A DNA stretch of 9,886 nt from positions 1 to 9,886 of the forward strand of contig JAHFFU010000022.1 in the NCBI GenBank assembly GCA_023247835.1, in the 5' to 3' direction. The DNA comes from Candidatus Bathyarchaeota archaeon (GTDB lineage: Archaea; Thermoproteota; Bathyarchaeia; 40CM-2-53-6; FEN-987). Shown here in pieces: positions 1 through 6,541 of this stretch. The position numbers and the translations under genes are program-made. The notes below the pieces were generated by a model, which was given only the letters and a program-made list of their open reading frames with translations, made no database searches and was not told the DNA's origin. The number at the start of each line of letters is the position of its first letter. Positions within the stretch are counted from its first letter, which is position 1.

Positions 1-1
1 G

Positions 2-241
2 TCCGGCGTGAGCAACTACGGGCTAGTGGTGCGAGACACTCAGGAGTACGCCCCCACTTTTTACACCACTCAATTCTTCACACATAACCAGGTTCCGAAT
101 GAAAGCTACTACCCGAGGCTTCTGGTGACCTACTTCTTTCCACGAAGCCTTGCAATACTTGGCGGCGTATTAGTAGCACAAGGATTCTTTATCATCGCCA
201 TACATCGATTGAAAGTTAGCCGTTCAAAACTGTTAAGGTGA
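2..241 (+). CDS. C-terminal end of a membrane-anchored surface protein (DNRLRE-like beta-sandwich), 5'-truncated
   Basis: The reading frame is open from the left edge of the window, so the true start lies outside it. The GTG at base 8 is probably an internal valine. The visible 80 residues begin with SGVSNYGLVVRDT and continue to YYPRLLVTYFF. This pattern (NYGL.. near an outer strand, then YxPRLxVTY as the last strand) is what I know from the end of DNRLRE-type beta-sandwich domains in secreted archaeal and bacterial proteins. It is followed by one hydrophobic helix (LAILGGVLVAQGFFIIAI) and a basic tail (HRLKVSRSKLLR). That arrangement suggests a protein displayed outside the cell and held by a C-terminal membrane anchor with its tail in the cytoplasm. 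Its TGA overlaps the GTG of the next reading frame (GTGA). The enzymatic or adhesive role cannot be judged without the N-terminal part. Confidence 0.72.
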   Translation, partial: SGVSNYGLVVRDTQEYAPTFYTTQFFTHNQVPNESYYPRLLVTYFFPRSLAILGGVLVAQGFFIIAIHRLKVSRSKLLR

Positions 242-375
242 TACGCCTCTTGGGAACGCTAGCTGAAGGGGCAAGAAACGCTGTAGAAGTCTGCATGTCC
301 ATCAAGAAAGGCGAACACGTACTCATCTTGACCGACAAGCAGATAATGAACGAAGGAAAACACCTGCTCGGTTAG
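238..375 (+). pseudogene. N-terminal remnant of an M29-type (leucyl) aminopeptidase
   Basis: A GTG at 238 overlaps the stop of the preceding gene as GTGA, the usual arrangement for translationally coupled genes. The 45-codon frame reads GARNAVEVCMSIKKGEHVLI and then LTDKQIMNEGKHLLG before a TAG. This resembles the start of M29-family metal-dependent aminopeptidases, in which a GAxxAVxxCxxVKxGExVLIVTD stretch opens a Rossmann-like domain. Members are several hundred residues long, and here everything after the first strand-helix unit is missing. Continuing past the TAG gives about 33 more open codons, but I see no family-like sequence in them. Other frames give only a short LAETV-like run before a stop. 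I infer a truncated, decayed gene whose 3' part was lost, perhaps when the ATPase genes came to lie here. It could also be a real 45-residue peptide. The family assignment is from memory of the motif. Confidence 0.55.
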
Positions 376-463
376 CCGAAACAGTCTGATGCATTTGCAA
401 CGAAAGCAATAAGTACGAACCTTCAATATGACGCGCCGCTTCAGTTTGTTAGAGGAAATTACG
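376..463 (+). promoter_or_regulatory. Leader region of the atpA-B-D operon
   Basis: This 88-nt stretch lies between the aminopeptidase remnant and the preferred atpA start. It must carry the leader and perhaps the promoter of the ATPase operon unless transcription enters from upstream. No convincing TATA box is visible; the AT-richer stretch around 407-430 (GCAATAAGTA, TTCAATATG) is only weakly TATA-like. The clear signal is AGAGG at 451-455, placed 8 nt before the TTG at 464. Confidence 0.35.
451..455 (+). promoter_or_regulatory. Ribosome binding site that decides the atpA start
   Basis: AGAGG lies 8 nt upstream of TTG 464. The atpB gene has GAGG exactly 8 nt before its ATG, so the spacing is the same. 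The alternative ATG at 428 has no purine-rich sequence before it (GTACGAACCTTCAAT). This favours TTG 464 as the atpA start. Confidence 0.6.
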
Positions 464-2248
464 TTGTCGGCCCTTAAGCCCGGGAAAATTGAACGAGTCG
501 CCGGGCCTGTCGTCGTTGCATCTAACATGCTTGGGTCCCGCATGTATGAACTGGTTAAAGTGGGCAACTCAGGCCTCATTGGAGAGATAATCCGGGTTGA
601 AGCCGACACAGCTACAATCCAAGTCTACGAAGAGACTACAGGGATTAAACCGGGCGAGGTCGTGGAACGAACCGGCAACCCGTTGTCAGTTGAACTAGGA
701 CCGGGTTTGGTGAACCAATTTTTCGACGGAATCCAAAGGCCGCTCCCTGTCCTCCTCGATAAGGGCGGAGCGTTCATTCGGAGAGGCATAACTGCGCCAG
801 CGCTTGATCGAAAGAAGAAATGGGAATTCACGCCGACTGTGAAGAAGGGAGACAAAGTTACCGGCGGGGATGTGCTGGGTGAAGTTCCAGAAACTGTTTT
901 GGTCAAGCACAGGATTTTAGTTCCCCCCGACGCGAGCGGGACACTAAGGTCAATTGTCCCGAAAGGATCTTACACGCTTGAAGACCCGATCGCCGAAGTG
1001 GAAACCAGTCGCGGTACGGTCAAGCTTTACCTGATGCATTCGTGGCCAGTCCGCATTCCCCGTCCTAACCGCGATAAGGTTCCGTCCGACACCCCGCTCA
1101 TAACCGGCCAAAGAATTATTGACTTCTTTTTCCCAATCACGAAGGGAGGTACAGCTGCGATTCCAGGCGATTTCGGAACTGGGAAGACTATAACACAGCA
1201 CCAACTGGCCAAATGGGCTGACGCTGACGTGATCGTTTACGTGGGGTGCGGCGAGCGTGGAAATGAAATGACCGAGGTTCTGGAAACGTTCCCGGAGCTC
1301 AAGGACCCCCGTTCAGGCCAGCCATTGATGGAGCGAACGATCCTCGTAGCGAACACGTCTAACATGCCCATCGCCGCCCGCGAAGCCAGCATGTACACCG
1401 GCGTAACCTTAGCAGAATACTTCAGGGACATGGGTTACGATGTGGCATTGATGGCTGATTCCACGTCACGTTGGGCTGAAGCCTTACGCGAAGTCTCCGG
1501 CCGGCTAGAGGAAATGCCCGGTGAGGAGGGTTACCCTGCGTACTTGGCGTCGAGATTGGCGCAGATATATGAGAGGGCGGGTAGAGTCAAAGTAATCGGT
1601 AGCGAGCCGAACAAGCTCGGCTCTGTCTCCGTCGTCGGCGCGGTATCTCCATCCGGAGGCGACTTTTCAGAGCCCGTCACTCAGAATACGCTCAGGATCG
1701 TGAAGGTGTTCTGGGCGCTGAGCAAACCATTGGCTGAGCGCAGGCACTTCCCCGCCATCGACTGGTTAACCAGTTACTCCTTGTACTTAGACTCCCTTGA
1801 AAACTGGTATGGGACCCATATTGGTCCTGAATGGTCGACGCTTCGAAAGGACGCCATGGCGCTGCTCCAGAGGGATGAGGAACTTCGGGAGATTGTAATG
1901 CTCGTCGGGCCAGACGCTCTCTCTGAAAGCCAGCGAGTAGTCCTCGAGGCGGCGCGCATGATTAAGGAAGATTTCCTGATTCAAAGCGCCCTCCACCCTG
2001 TAGACAGTTACTGCTCGCCCGAGAAGACATACCAGTTGATGTCACTCATCATGAAGTTCTATGAGAAGATGAAGGCCTCCACAGCGAAGGGCGTCCCACT
2101 TCAACGAGCCCTAGAAGTCCCAGCCAAAGAAGACATCGCAAGAGCCAAAATTCAACCATCAGAAACCTTTGAGACATTTGCCAAAGACCTGTCAATCAAA
2201 ATCGACCGTGAATTCGAGAAGCTAAGCAGAGAAATCCTCGCCGAATGA
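464..2248 (+). CDS. atpA: A-type ATP synthase catalytic subunit A
   Basis: This is the catalytic, ATP-binding subunit of the A1 head, which makes or hydrolyses ATP at the cytoplasmic face of the membrane. The start is taken at TTG 464 because AGAGG lies 8 nt before it and the protein then begins like its relatives ([17 protein letters not shown]). It has 594 residues, close to the usual 580-590. An ATG at 428 would add 12 residues. Numbering from TTG: beta-barrel 1-75; the A-subunit-specific bulge domain about 105-190; P-loop GDFGTGKT at 235-242; GCGERGNEM with the catalytic glutamate at 264; the [15 protein letters not shown] nucleotide-site strand at 329-343; a helical C-terminal domain from about 420. 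The P-loop differs from the usual GPFGSGKT by Pro to Asp and Ser to Thr. The atpB ATG follows after 10 nt, so the genes are surely co-transcribed. The family assignment is certain; the exact start is not. Confidence 0.97.
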   Translation: MSALKPGKIERVAGPVVVASNMLGSRMYELVKVGNSGLIGEIIRVEADTATIQVYEETTGIKPGEVVERTGNPLSVELGPGLVNQFFDGIQRPLPVLLDKGGAFIRRGITAPALDRKKKWEFTPTVKKGDKVTGGDVLGEVPETVLVKHRILVPPDASGTLRSIVPKGSYTLEDPIAEVETSRGTVKLYLMHSWPVRIPRPNRDKVPSDTPLITGQRIIDFFFPITKGGTAAIPGDFGTGKTITQHQLAKWADADVIVYVGCGERGNEMTEVLETFPELKDPRSGQPLMERTILVANTSNMPIAAREASMYTGVTLAEYFRDMGYDVALMADSTSRWAEALREVSGRLEEMPGEEGYPAYLASRLAQIYERAGRVKVIGSEPNKLGSVSVVGAVSPSGGDFSEPVTQNTLRIVKVFWALSKPLAERRHFPAIDWLTSYSLYLDSLENWYGTHIGPEWSTLRKDAMALLQRDEELREIVMLVGPDALSESQRVVLEAARMIKEDFLIQSALHPVDSYCSPEKTYQLMSLIMKFYEKMKASTAKGVPLQRALEVPAKEDIARAKIQPSETFETFAKDLSIKIDREFEKLSREILAE

Positions 2249-2258
2249 GGCTCCAATA

Positions 2259-3659
2259 ATGTCTGTGGTTGTCCGCGAATATTCTACAGTCAACGAGATT
2301 TCAGGCCCACTTCTCTTCGTTAAGAACGTGAAGGGTGTGGGCTTTGGTGAACTGGTAAGAATCCGTACACCCACAGGGGAAGAAAGGCGTGGCCAAGTTC
2401 TCGAAGTCCGCAGCGACATGGCGGTCGTGCAAGTCTTCGAAGGAACGTCCGGACTTGACATTCCTTCCACAAGCGTCCGCTTCCTGGGAGAGACAGTCAA
2501 ACTCCCCGTTTCCAGCGACCTGCTTGGCAGAGTTCTGGACGGAAGCGGCAACCCGATCGACGGTGGCCCCCGCATCATCCCAGAAGACTACTGGGACGTA
2601 CACGGCGCACCCATCAACCCCTACGCTAGGACATACCCCCGCGAATTCATTCAAACCGGAGTTTCAGCCATCGACGGGATGAACACCCTCGTCAGGGGAC
2701 AGAAACTCCCTCTGTTTTCGGGCGCTGGACTCCCGCACAACCGCGTCGCTGCTCAGGTGGCCAGGCAGGCGAGGGTTCGAGGCACAGGTGAACCATTCTC
2801 TACTGTGTTTGCTGCGATCGGAATAACGGCGGACGAAGCGAGGTTTTTCCGCGAAGACTTCGAAAGACAGGGCGCCTTTGAGCACGTCACCATGTTCATC
2901 AACCTAGCCGACGACCCAGCAATAGAAAGAATTCTCACCCCGCGTATGGCCTTGACCGCAGCAGAGTATTTCGCCTTCAAACTGGATATGCATGTGCTCG
3001 TCATCCTAACCGACATGACGAACTACGCTGAGGCCTTACGGGAAATCTCAGCGGCCCGTGAAGAAGTCCCAGGAAGAAGAGGATACCCCGGCTACTTGTA
3101 CACTGACCTTTCGACGATCTACGAACGGGCCGGAAGAATCCGCGATGCGAAGGGCTCGATAACCCAAATGCCAATCCTCACCATGCCCCACGACGATATT
3201 ACACATCCCATCCCGAACCTGACTGGCTACATAACTGAAGGTCAATTGATCGTTGACAGGGGGTTGCACAGAAAAGGCATCTATCCCCCAATCGATGTAT
3301 CCCCATCCCTCTCCCGGCTCATGCGTGAAGGGATCGGAAAAGAAAGGACTCGACAGGACCACAGGGAAGTCTCGGATCAACTCTACTACGCATACGCTGA
3401 AGGCAGAGCCTTCAGAGACCTAGTGGCCGTTGTCGGGGAAGAAGCTCTCTCGGCTAGAGACAAAATCTACTTGAAATTTGCTGATGAATTCGAGAGACGT
3501 TTCATCGGGCAAGGGGAATACGAGAACCGTGACATTGAGAAATCGCTCGATATAGGGTGGAACCTCCTAGCGGCGATCCCTGAAAGTGAACTCAAACGCG
3601 TTGACCCTGCGACAATCAAGCAATTCCACCCAAAGTACCGCGCCGGGACAGGAAAGTAA
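2259..3659 (+). CDS. atpB: A-type ATP synthase subunit B (non-catalytic nucleotide-binding subunit)
   Basis: Subunit B alternates with A in the A3B3 hexamer and shapes the catalytic sites at the interface. It has 466 residues, the normal family length. The order is an N-terminal beta-barrel ([20 protein letters not shown], 11-30), then [16 protein letters not shown] (89-104), the degenerate P-loop region [20 protein letters not shown] (152-171), which lacks a GKT signature as expected for [17 protein letters not shown] (249-264), [20 protein letters not shown] (275-294), and PSLSRLM (349-355), which holds the arginine expected to reach toward the A-site nucleotide. The C-terminal part is helical. 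The start ATG has GAGG 8 nt upstream, overlapping the atpA stop. The last codon is followed directly by the atpD ATG. Nothing in the sequence suggests damage. Confidence 0.97.
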   Translation: MSVVVREYSTVNEISGPLLFVKNVKGVGFGELVRIRTPTGEERRGQVLEVRSDMAVVQVFEGTSGLDIPSTSVRFLGETVKLPVSSDLLGRVLDGSGNPIDGGPRIIPEDYWDVHGAPINPYARTYPREFIQTGVSAIDGMNTLVRGQKLPLFSGAGLPHNRVAAQVARQARVRGTGEPFSTVFAAIGITADEARFFREDFERQGAFEHVTMFINLADDPAIERILTPRMALTAAEYFAFKLDMHVLVILTDMTNYAEALREISAAREEVPGRRGYPGYLYTDLSTIYERAGRIRDAKGSITQMPILTMPHDDITHPIPNLTGYITEGQLIVDRGLHRKGIYPPIDVSPSLSRLMREGIGKERTRQDHREVSDQLYYAYAEGRAFRDLVAVVGEEALSARDKIYLKFADEFERRFIGQGEYENRDIEKSLDIGWNLLAAIPESELKRVDPATIKQFHPKYRAGTGK

Positions 3660-4322
3660 ATGCCTGAACTGTTAGCCGGCGTTCACCCAACCCGCATGGA
3701 ACTGCTCACTCTGCGGAAGAGACGAAAAATTGCAGAAAGAGGTCGCGATCTACTCAGAGAGAAACTCGACGCCCTTATGATTGAATTCTTCCAATTCGTC
3801 CGCGAAATATCCGCCCTAAGAACGAAGGCGCAGGACCTGCTGGCTCAGGCCTACGACAATTTTGTTGAAGCACAAATGTCCATGGGCTACGTGAAACTTG
3901 AGCAAACTTCCGTAGGCGTTGAGGATAGGTTTACAATCGAAACAAAGACGAGAAATATAATCGGCGTGACAATACCATACATCCAAGTGAACGTGAAACC
4001 TCTGAGCGGTTTCCCGTACAATGTCTACGACACTTCGATAAGACTCGATGAAGCTACCCTGAAGATGGCGGAGGCCATCAAAGCGATTGCAGAGCTCTCA
4101 AGCGCTGAAGCCGCAGTCAAGAAACTGGCTGAGGCGATCGCGGCTACAAAGAGACGAGTCAATTCATTAGAGTACGTAGTCATACCGCGGTTGCTAGGAA
4201 CGATACGCTACATCGAGATGCATTTGGAAGAAGCGGAACGCGAAGATTTCTTCAGATTGAAACGCATAAAGAGTAGAATGGCTAGAGTTGAAGCGGCCGA
4301 AGCCCCGATAATTGCGGCCTAG
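3660..4322 (+). CDS. atpD: A-type ATP synthase subunit D (central rotor shaft)
   Basis: Subunit D is the long antiparallel coiled coil that turns inside the A3B3 hexamer and links it to the membrane rotor. It has 220 residues (family about 200-215). The N-terminal helix carries the family signature HPTRMELLTLRKRRKIAERG (residues 9-28), followed by REKLDALMIEFFQFV. The middle holds the variable part with GVTIPYI. The C-terminal helix has KRRVNSLEYVVIPRL and TIRYIEMHLEEAEREDFFRLKRIK, again typical. The ATG abuts the atpB stop (TAA then ATG), with AGGA about 7 nt before it, so translation is likely coupled to atpB. The stop codon lies in a CTAG shared with the stop of the convergent nac gene. 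No subunit F, C or E gene follows, so the operon ends here. Confidence 0.95.
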   Translation: MPELLAGVHPTRMELLTLRKRRKIAERGRDLLREKLDALMIEFFQFVREISALRTKAQDLLAQAYDNFVEAQMSMGYVKLEQTSVGVEDRFTIETKTRNIIGVTIPYIQVNVKPLSGFPYNVYDTSIRLDEATLKMAEAIKAIAELSSAEAAVKKLAEAIAATKRRVNSLEYVVIPRLLGTIRYIEMHLEEAEREDFFRLKRIKSRMARVEAAEAPIIAA

Positions 4323-4702
4323 CTCGATTGCCCTTTTAGGATCAGTATGGCCTTCGCGAGGTCCCCGCCGGCTTCCGCAAGAGCCTTTCTCGCCTCTTCA
4401 GGGGACTTTCCAGTTTGTTGAGCCACCAGCTGGACGTCCGATTCAGGAGGCGCATTCTGAGCCAATGCTTGAGGCATCGCCTCTGACACCCGCCCGCCCG
4501 CTATCTGGTACATCGCCTGGCCCTGGATGGTGACTAGGGTTACGTTGGGTTCCTCAATCACAATGTCCTTAGCGGATGTCTTTATGATGACTTGAGAGAC
4601 CGCTGGAACCTCATCAACTTTCATTCCCATCTTCTGCATCATCCGCATAGCGTCACGCCCACTTGGGACGCCGCGGGCCGCCTTCATCGCCTTATACGCC
4701 AA
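4319..4702 (-). CDS. nac: Nascent polypeptide-associated complex protein (archaeal NAC)
   Basis: Archaeal NAC is a ribosome-associated homodimer that contacts emerging polypeptides. The 127-residue protein has a basic N-terminal segment (KAMKAARGVPSGRDAMRMMQ, 4-23), a NAC domain (MGMKVDEVPA, DIVIEEPNVTLVTIQGQAMYQIAG; about 25-70), a linker rich in Ala, Pro and Gln, and a C-terminal UBA domain (DVQLVAQQTGKSPEEARKAL then GGDLAKAILIL; 89-122). This is the standard archaeal architecture and length. The start is a TTG at 4702 with GAGGG (4710-4706) only 3 nt before it, closer than ideal. An ATG at 4687 is an alternative that drops five residues. The gene lies 52 nt downstream of hutH on the same strand, so it may be read through from hutH or use its own promoter. 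Its stop overlaps that of atpD. Confidence 0.92.
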   Translation of the reverse strand: MAYKAMKAARGVPSGRDAMRMMQKMGMKVDEVPAVSQVIIKTSAKDIVIEEPNVTLVTIQGQAMYQIAGGRVSEAMPQALAQNAPPESDVQLVAQQTGKSPEEARKALAEAGGDLAKAILILKGQSS

Positions 4703-4754
4703 TTTCCCTCAACACTGAAACTTGCCTAGCCGAGTACAATAAGAATATCGGGAA
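4703..4754 (-). promoter_or_regulatory. hutH-nac intergenic region with a weak TATA-like element
   Basis: The 52 nt between the hutH stop and the nac TTG are the most AT-rich part of this neighbourhood. Read on the minus strand they contain GATATTCTTATTG (about 4748-4736), a weak TATA-box candidate about 40 nt before the nac start, and the GAGGG ribosome binding site at 4710-4706. NAC is needed constantly while hutH should be conditional, so a separate nac promoter here is plausible. The element is not a strong match. Confidence 0.3.
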
Positions 4755-6326
4755 TCACTTGAGCGAGCCGACGGAAGACTGAACAGCCTCGAGTAGGCTG
4801 CCATCAGAAATCATCTTGGTAACTTCTTCAATGTCGCCCGCTAGCGGGCGGTCCTCTCGTACCATAGAAACTTTCTCACGGACCTTCTCGTATGCGGCTC
4901 TCGCTCCTCTACCGCATTTGTCCGGTTCGCGAAGGTCAACGGCCTGCATAGCGCAAATCAGCTCTATAGCAATCACCCGCCGTGTGTTTTCCAAAATCGC
5001 TCTCGCCTTAAGTCCTGCGGCCGGGCTCATGCTCACGAAATCTTCCATGCCACCCGACGTCGGTATCGTGTCAACAGTTGCAGGATGGGCTAGAACCTTG
5101 TTCTCGGAAGCGAGCGCGGCCGCGGTATATTGGACGGCCATGAGGCCAGAATGAAGTCCGCTCGCCTCCTTCGCTGCAACCAAGAATGCAGGAAGGCCAT
5201 TGCTCAGGTGTGAATCAAGTAACCTGTAAGTTCGCCTCTCAGAAATATTCGCGACCATCGATAATCCTATTGAAACAACATCCATGGCCATACCCACAGT
5301 TTGGCCGTGGAAGTTCCCACCTGACAATACGTCTGAACTATCAGCGAAGATTAGAGGGTTGTCGGTGGCAGAGTTCATTTCAATCGCGACCAACCTTCGA
5401 GCGAAAGCAACAGCTTCCCTAGCAGCACCCATAACTTGAGGGCTACATCTGAGGGAATAAGCGTCCTGGGCGGATTCATGCTCCCCCGTTACACTTTCCT
5501 TAACGAGTTTGCTTCCCTCAACCAATGACCGAATGTTGTGCGCTGAGTCTACCTGGCCCTTAAAGGGCCTAACCTCATGAATTCTCGGGTCGAAAGCTTG
5601 TGCGAAAGCACGTAGTGCCTCAAGTGAAACAGCTGTCGCAACCTCCGCTGTTTTAAGCAACTGTTCCGCGTCATGAACCACAAGTGCCGCGACGGCTGTG
5701 GACATTTGTGTCCCATTGTTCAACGCCAAGCCCTCCTTCATGGTTACAGTTAGAGGTGAAAGCCCAGCTTTCTGGATGGCTTCTGAAGCTGCAATCAGTT
5801 TGCCGTTGAATTCTACGCTACCTTCCCCCATCAAGGCCAACGCCATGTGTGAAAGAGGCGCGAGGTCTCCGCTGGCCCCCACGGATCCTCTGGACGGAAT
5901 CTGGGGGTGGATTCCTTGGTTAAGGAAGGCCTGAATCAAACGTGGTACTACGAGCCTTACTCCGGAAAATCCCTTTGCGAGGGTGTTCAAACGTAGAAGC
6001 ATCAACGCGCGAACAGTATCGCTTGAAAGCTTCTCCCCGACGCCGCAAGCATGGCTTCTCAAGAGATTGGTCTGAAGTTGAGATGCTTGGTCGAGGGTGA
6101 TTCTTGTATTGCTCAATGCCCCGAAGCCAGTGGTAACACCGTAAATCGTCTTCCCTTCACGAGCCAAACGCTCAAGAACTGTACGTGACCTCTCAATTCT
6201 CTCGACGGATTCTTTCGAGAGGTCGACTTGTGATCGACTCCTGGCGACTTCCACCAAGTCTTCTATCGTTAGTGAGGAACCGTCGAGAATTACTTGAGCC
6301 AAGGGTGCATTTCCCCCGTTGAGCAC
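4755..6326 (-). CDS. hutH: Histidine ammonia-lyase (MIO-dependent)
   Basis: The enzyme removes ammonia from L-histidine to give urocanate, the first step of histidine breakdown in the cytoplasm. It has 523 residues (family about 500-515). The active-site landmarks are all present: IYGVTTGFG (61-69) with the catalytic Tyr62; LLRSHACGVG (88-97), whose Ser-His pair is the one expected for histidine rather than Tyr or Phe lyases; GSVGASGDLAPLSHMA (147-162), in which Ala151-Ser152-Gly153 forms the MIO cofactor; NNGTQ (203-207); QDAYSLRC (287-294) with Tyr290 and Arg293; GGNFHG (336-341); and ASENK (406-410) with Glu408. The start is GTG 6326, with AGGAG at 6341-6337, 10 nt upstream. The usual QED..SM segment reads SGGMEDFVSM here. 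No hutU, hutI or formiminotransferase gene is visible nearby. Histidine is the best substrate call, but an aminomutase or another aromatic lyase is not fully excluded. Confidence 0.93.
   Translation of the reverse strand: MLNGGNAPLAQVILDGSSLTIEDLVEVARSRSQVDLSKESVERIERSRTVLERLAREGKTIYGVTTGFGALSNTRITLDQASQLQTNLLRSHACGVGEKLSSDTVRALMLLRLNTLAKGFSGVRLVVPRLIQAFLNQGIHPQIPSRGSVGASGDLAPLSHMALALMGEGSVEFNGKLIAASEAIQKAGLSPLTVTMKEGLALNNGTQMSTAVAALVVHDAEQLLKTAEVATAVSLEALRAFAQAFDPRIHEVRPFKGQVDSAHNIRSLVEGSKLVKESVTGEHESAQDAYSLRCSPQVMGAAREAVAFARRLVAIEMNSATDNPLIFADSSDVLSGGNFHGQTVGMAMDVVSIGLSMVANISERRTYRLLDSHLSNGLPAFLVAAKEASGLHSGLMAVQYTAAALASENKVLAHPATVDTIPTSGGMEDFVSMSPAAGLKARAILENTRRVIAIELICAMQAVDLREPDKCGRGARAAYEKVREKVSMVREDRPLAGDIEEVTKMISDGSLLEAVQSSVGSLK
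4835..4850. repeat. 16-bp perfect palindrome inside hutH
   Basis: CGCCCGCTAGCGGGCG reads the same on both strands and has a CTAG centre. It lies in the coding region for the RPLAGD segment near the C-terminus of HutH. It is probably a by-product of the codons for Arg-Pro-Leu-Ala-Gly, but it could form a cruciform or an mRNA hairpin with a very tight loop. Confidence 0.85.
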
Positions 6327-6460
6327 CTATGAGCAACTCCTGTTTGAAGATGTAGGTCAAAAGCCCGTTCCAGGAAAAATGTTCACTAGGCCAGTCATGC
6401 GAACGGCACACAACAACTTCGAAAAATTAGCGGCTGGTGCTTCGAACAGTCTTGAAGATG

Positions 6461-6468
6461 CTTATATA
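6461..6468 (+). promoter_or_regulatory. Archaeal TATA box for the subtilase gene
   Basis: CTTATATA is an excellent match to the archaeal TATA element. Transcription would be expected to begin roughly 25 nt downstream, near 6490, leaving a leader of about 50 nt before the TTG at 6542. The sequence just upstream (GAAGATG) is purine-rich, as a TFB recognition element would be, though only weakly so. The motif is nearly symmetric, so use in the hutH direction is also possible. Confidence 0.65.
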
Positions 6469-6507
6469 CACGGTGTTCCGTACCGCACTAAAAATTACTT
6501 CACCGTG
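6469..6507. repeat. 7-bp inverted repeat spanning the predicted subtilase transcription start
   Basis: CACGGTG (6469-6475) and CACCGTG (6501-6507) are exact reverse complements separated by 25 nt. The first arm begins immediately after the TATA box and the predicted transcription start falls between the arms. A smaller nested pair, CGGT (6471-6474) and ACCG (6482-6485), overlaps the first arm. The position suits an operator for a repressor. A chance occurrence is also possible for arms this short. Confidence 0.45.
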
Positions 6508-6523
6508 GCGACCTGCATTCACA

Positions 6524-6530
6524 GAAGGAT
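6524..6530 (+). promoter_or_regulatory. Ribosome binding site of the subtilase gene
   Basis: GAAGGAT lies 11 nt before the TTG at 6542. A stop codon (TAA, 6539-6541) directly precedes that TTG in frame, and later in-frame starts would remove the signal peptide. The TTG start is therefore well fixed even though the spacing is rather long. Confidence 0.55.
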
Positions 6531-6541
6531 GCTATAGCTAA

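Larger units (their letters stand above)
6327..6541. promoter_or_regulatory. Divergent intergenic region between hutH and the subtilase gene
   Basis: The 215 nt between the two divergent starts must hold the promoters of both genes. It contains the AGGAG ribosome binding site of hutH (minus strand, 6341-6337), a strong TATA box at 6461-6468, an inverted repeat at 6469-6507, and a GAAGGAT ribosome binding site at 6524-6530 for the subtilase. No separate hutH TATA box is obvious. The minus-strand reading of the same TATA element (TATATAAG) could serve hutH but would leave a leader of about 110 nt. A 72-codon plus-strand reading frame crosses the region, but I regard it as non-coding. Confidence 0.6.

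Noticed and set aside
259..609. A 116-codon minus-strand frame across the start of atpA
   Set aside because: It lies antisense to the conserved N-terminal beta-barrel of AtpA and to the aminopeptidase remnant. Its sequence looks like a reverse-strand shadow.
2389..2682. A 97-codon plus-strand frame inside atpB
   Set aside because: It is out of frame with a highly conserved ATPase subunit and has no recognisable motifs.
4319..4340. TTTT at 4333-4336 as a terminator for the atp operon
   Set aside because: Four T's are too short to call an archaeal terminator, and the run lies within the nac coding region.
6319..6537. A 72-codon plus-strand reading frame between hutH and the subtilase
   Set aside because: It begins with a TTG inside the hutH start region, lacks a ribosome binding site, contains the subtilase TATA box, and its translation resembles no family I know. 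It is most likely promoter DNA.
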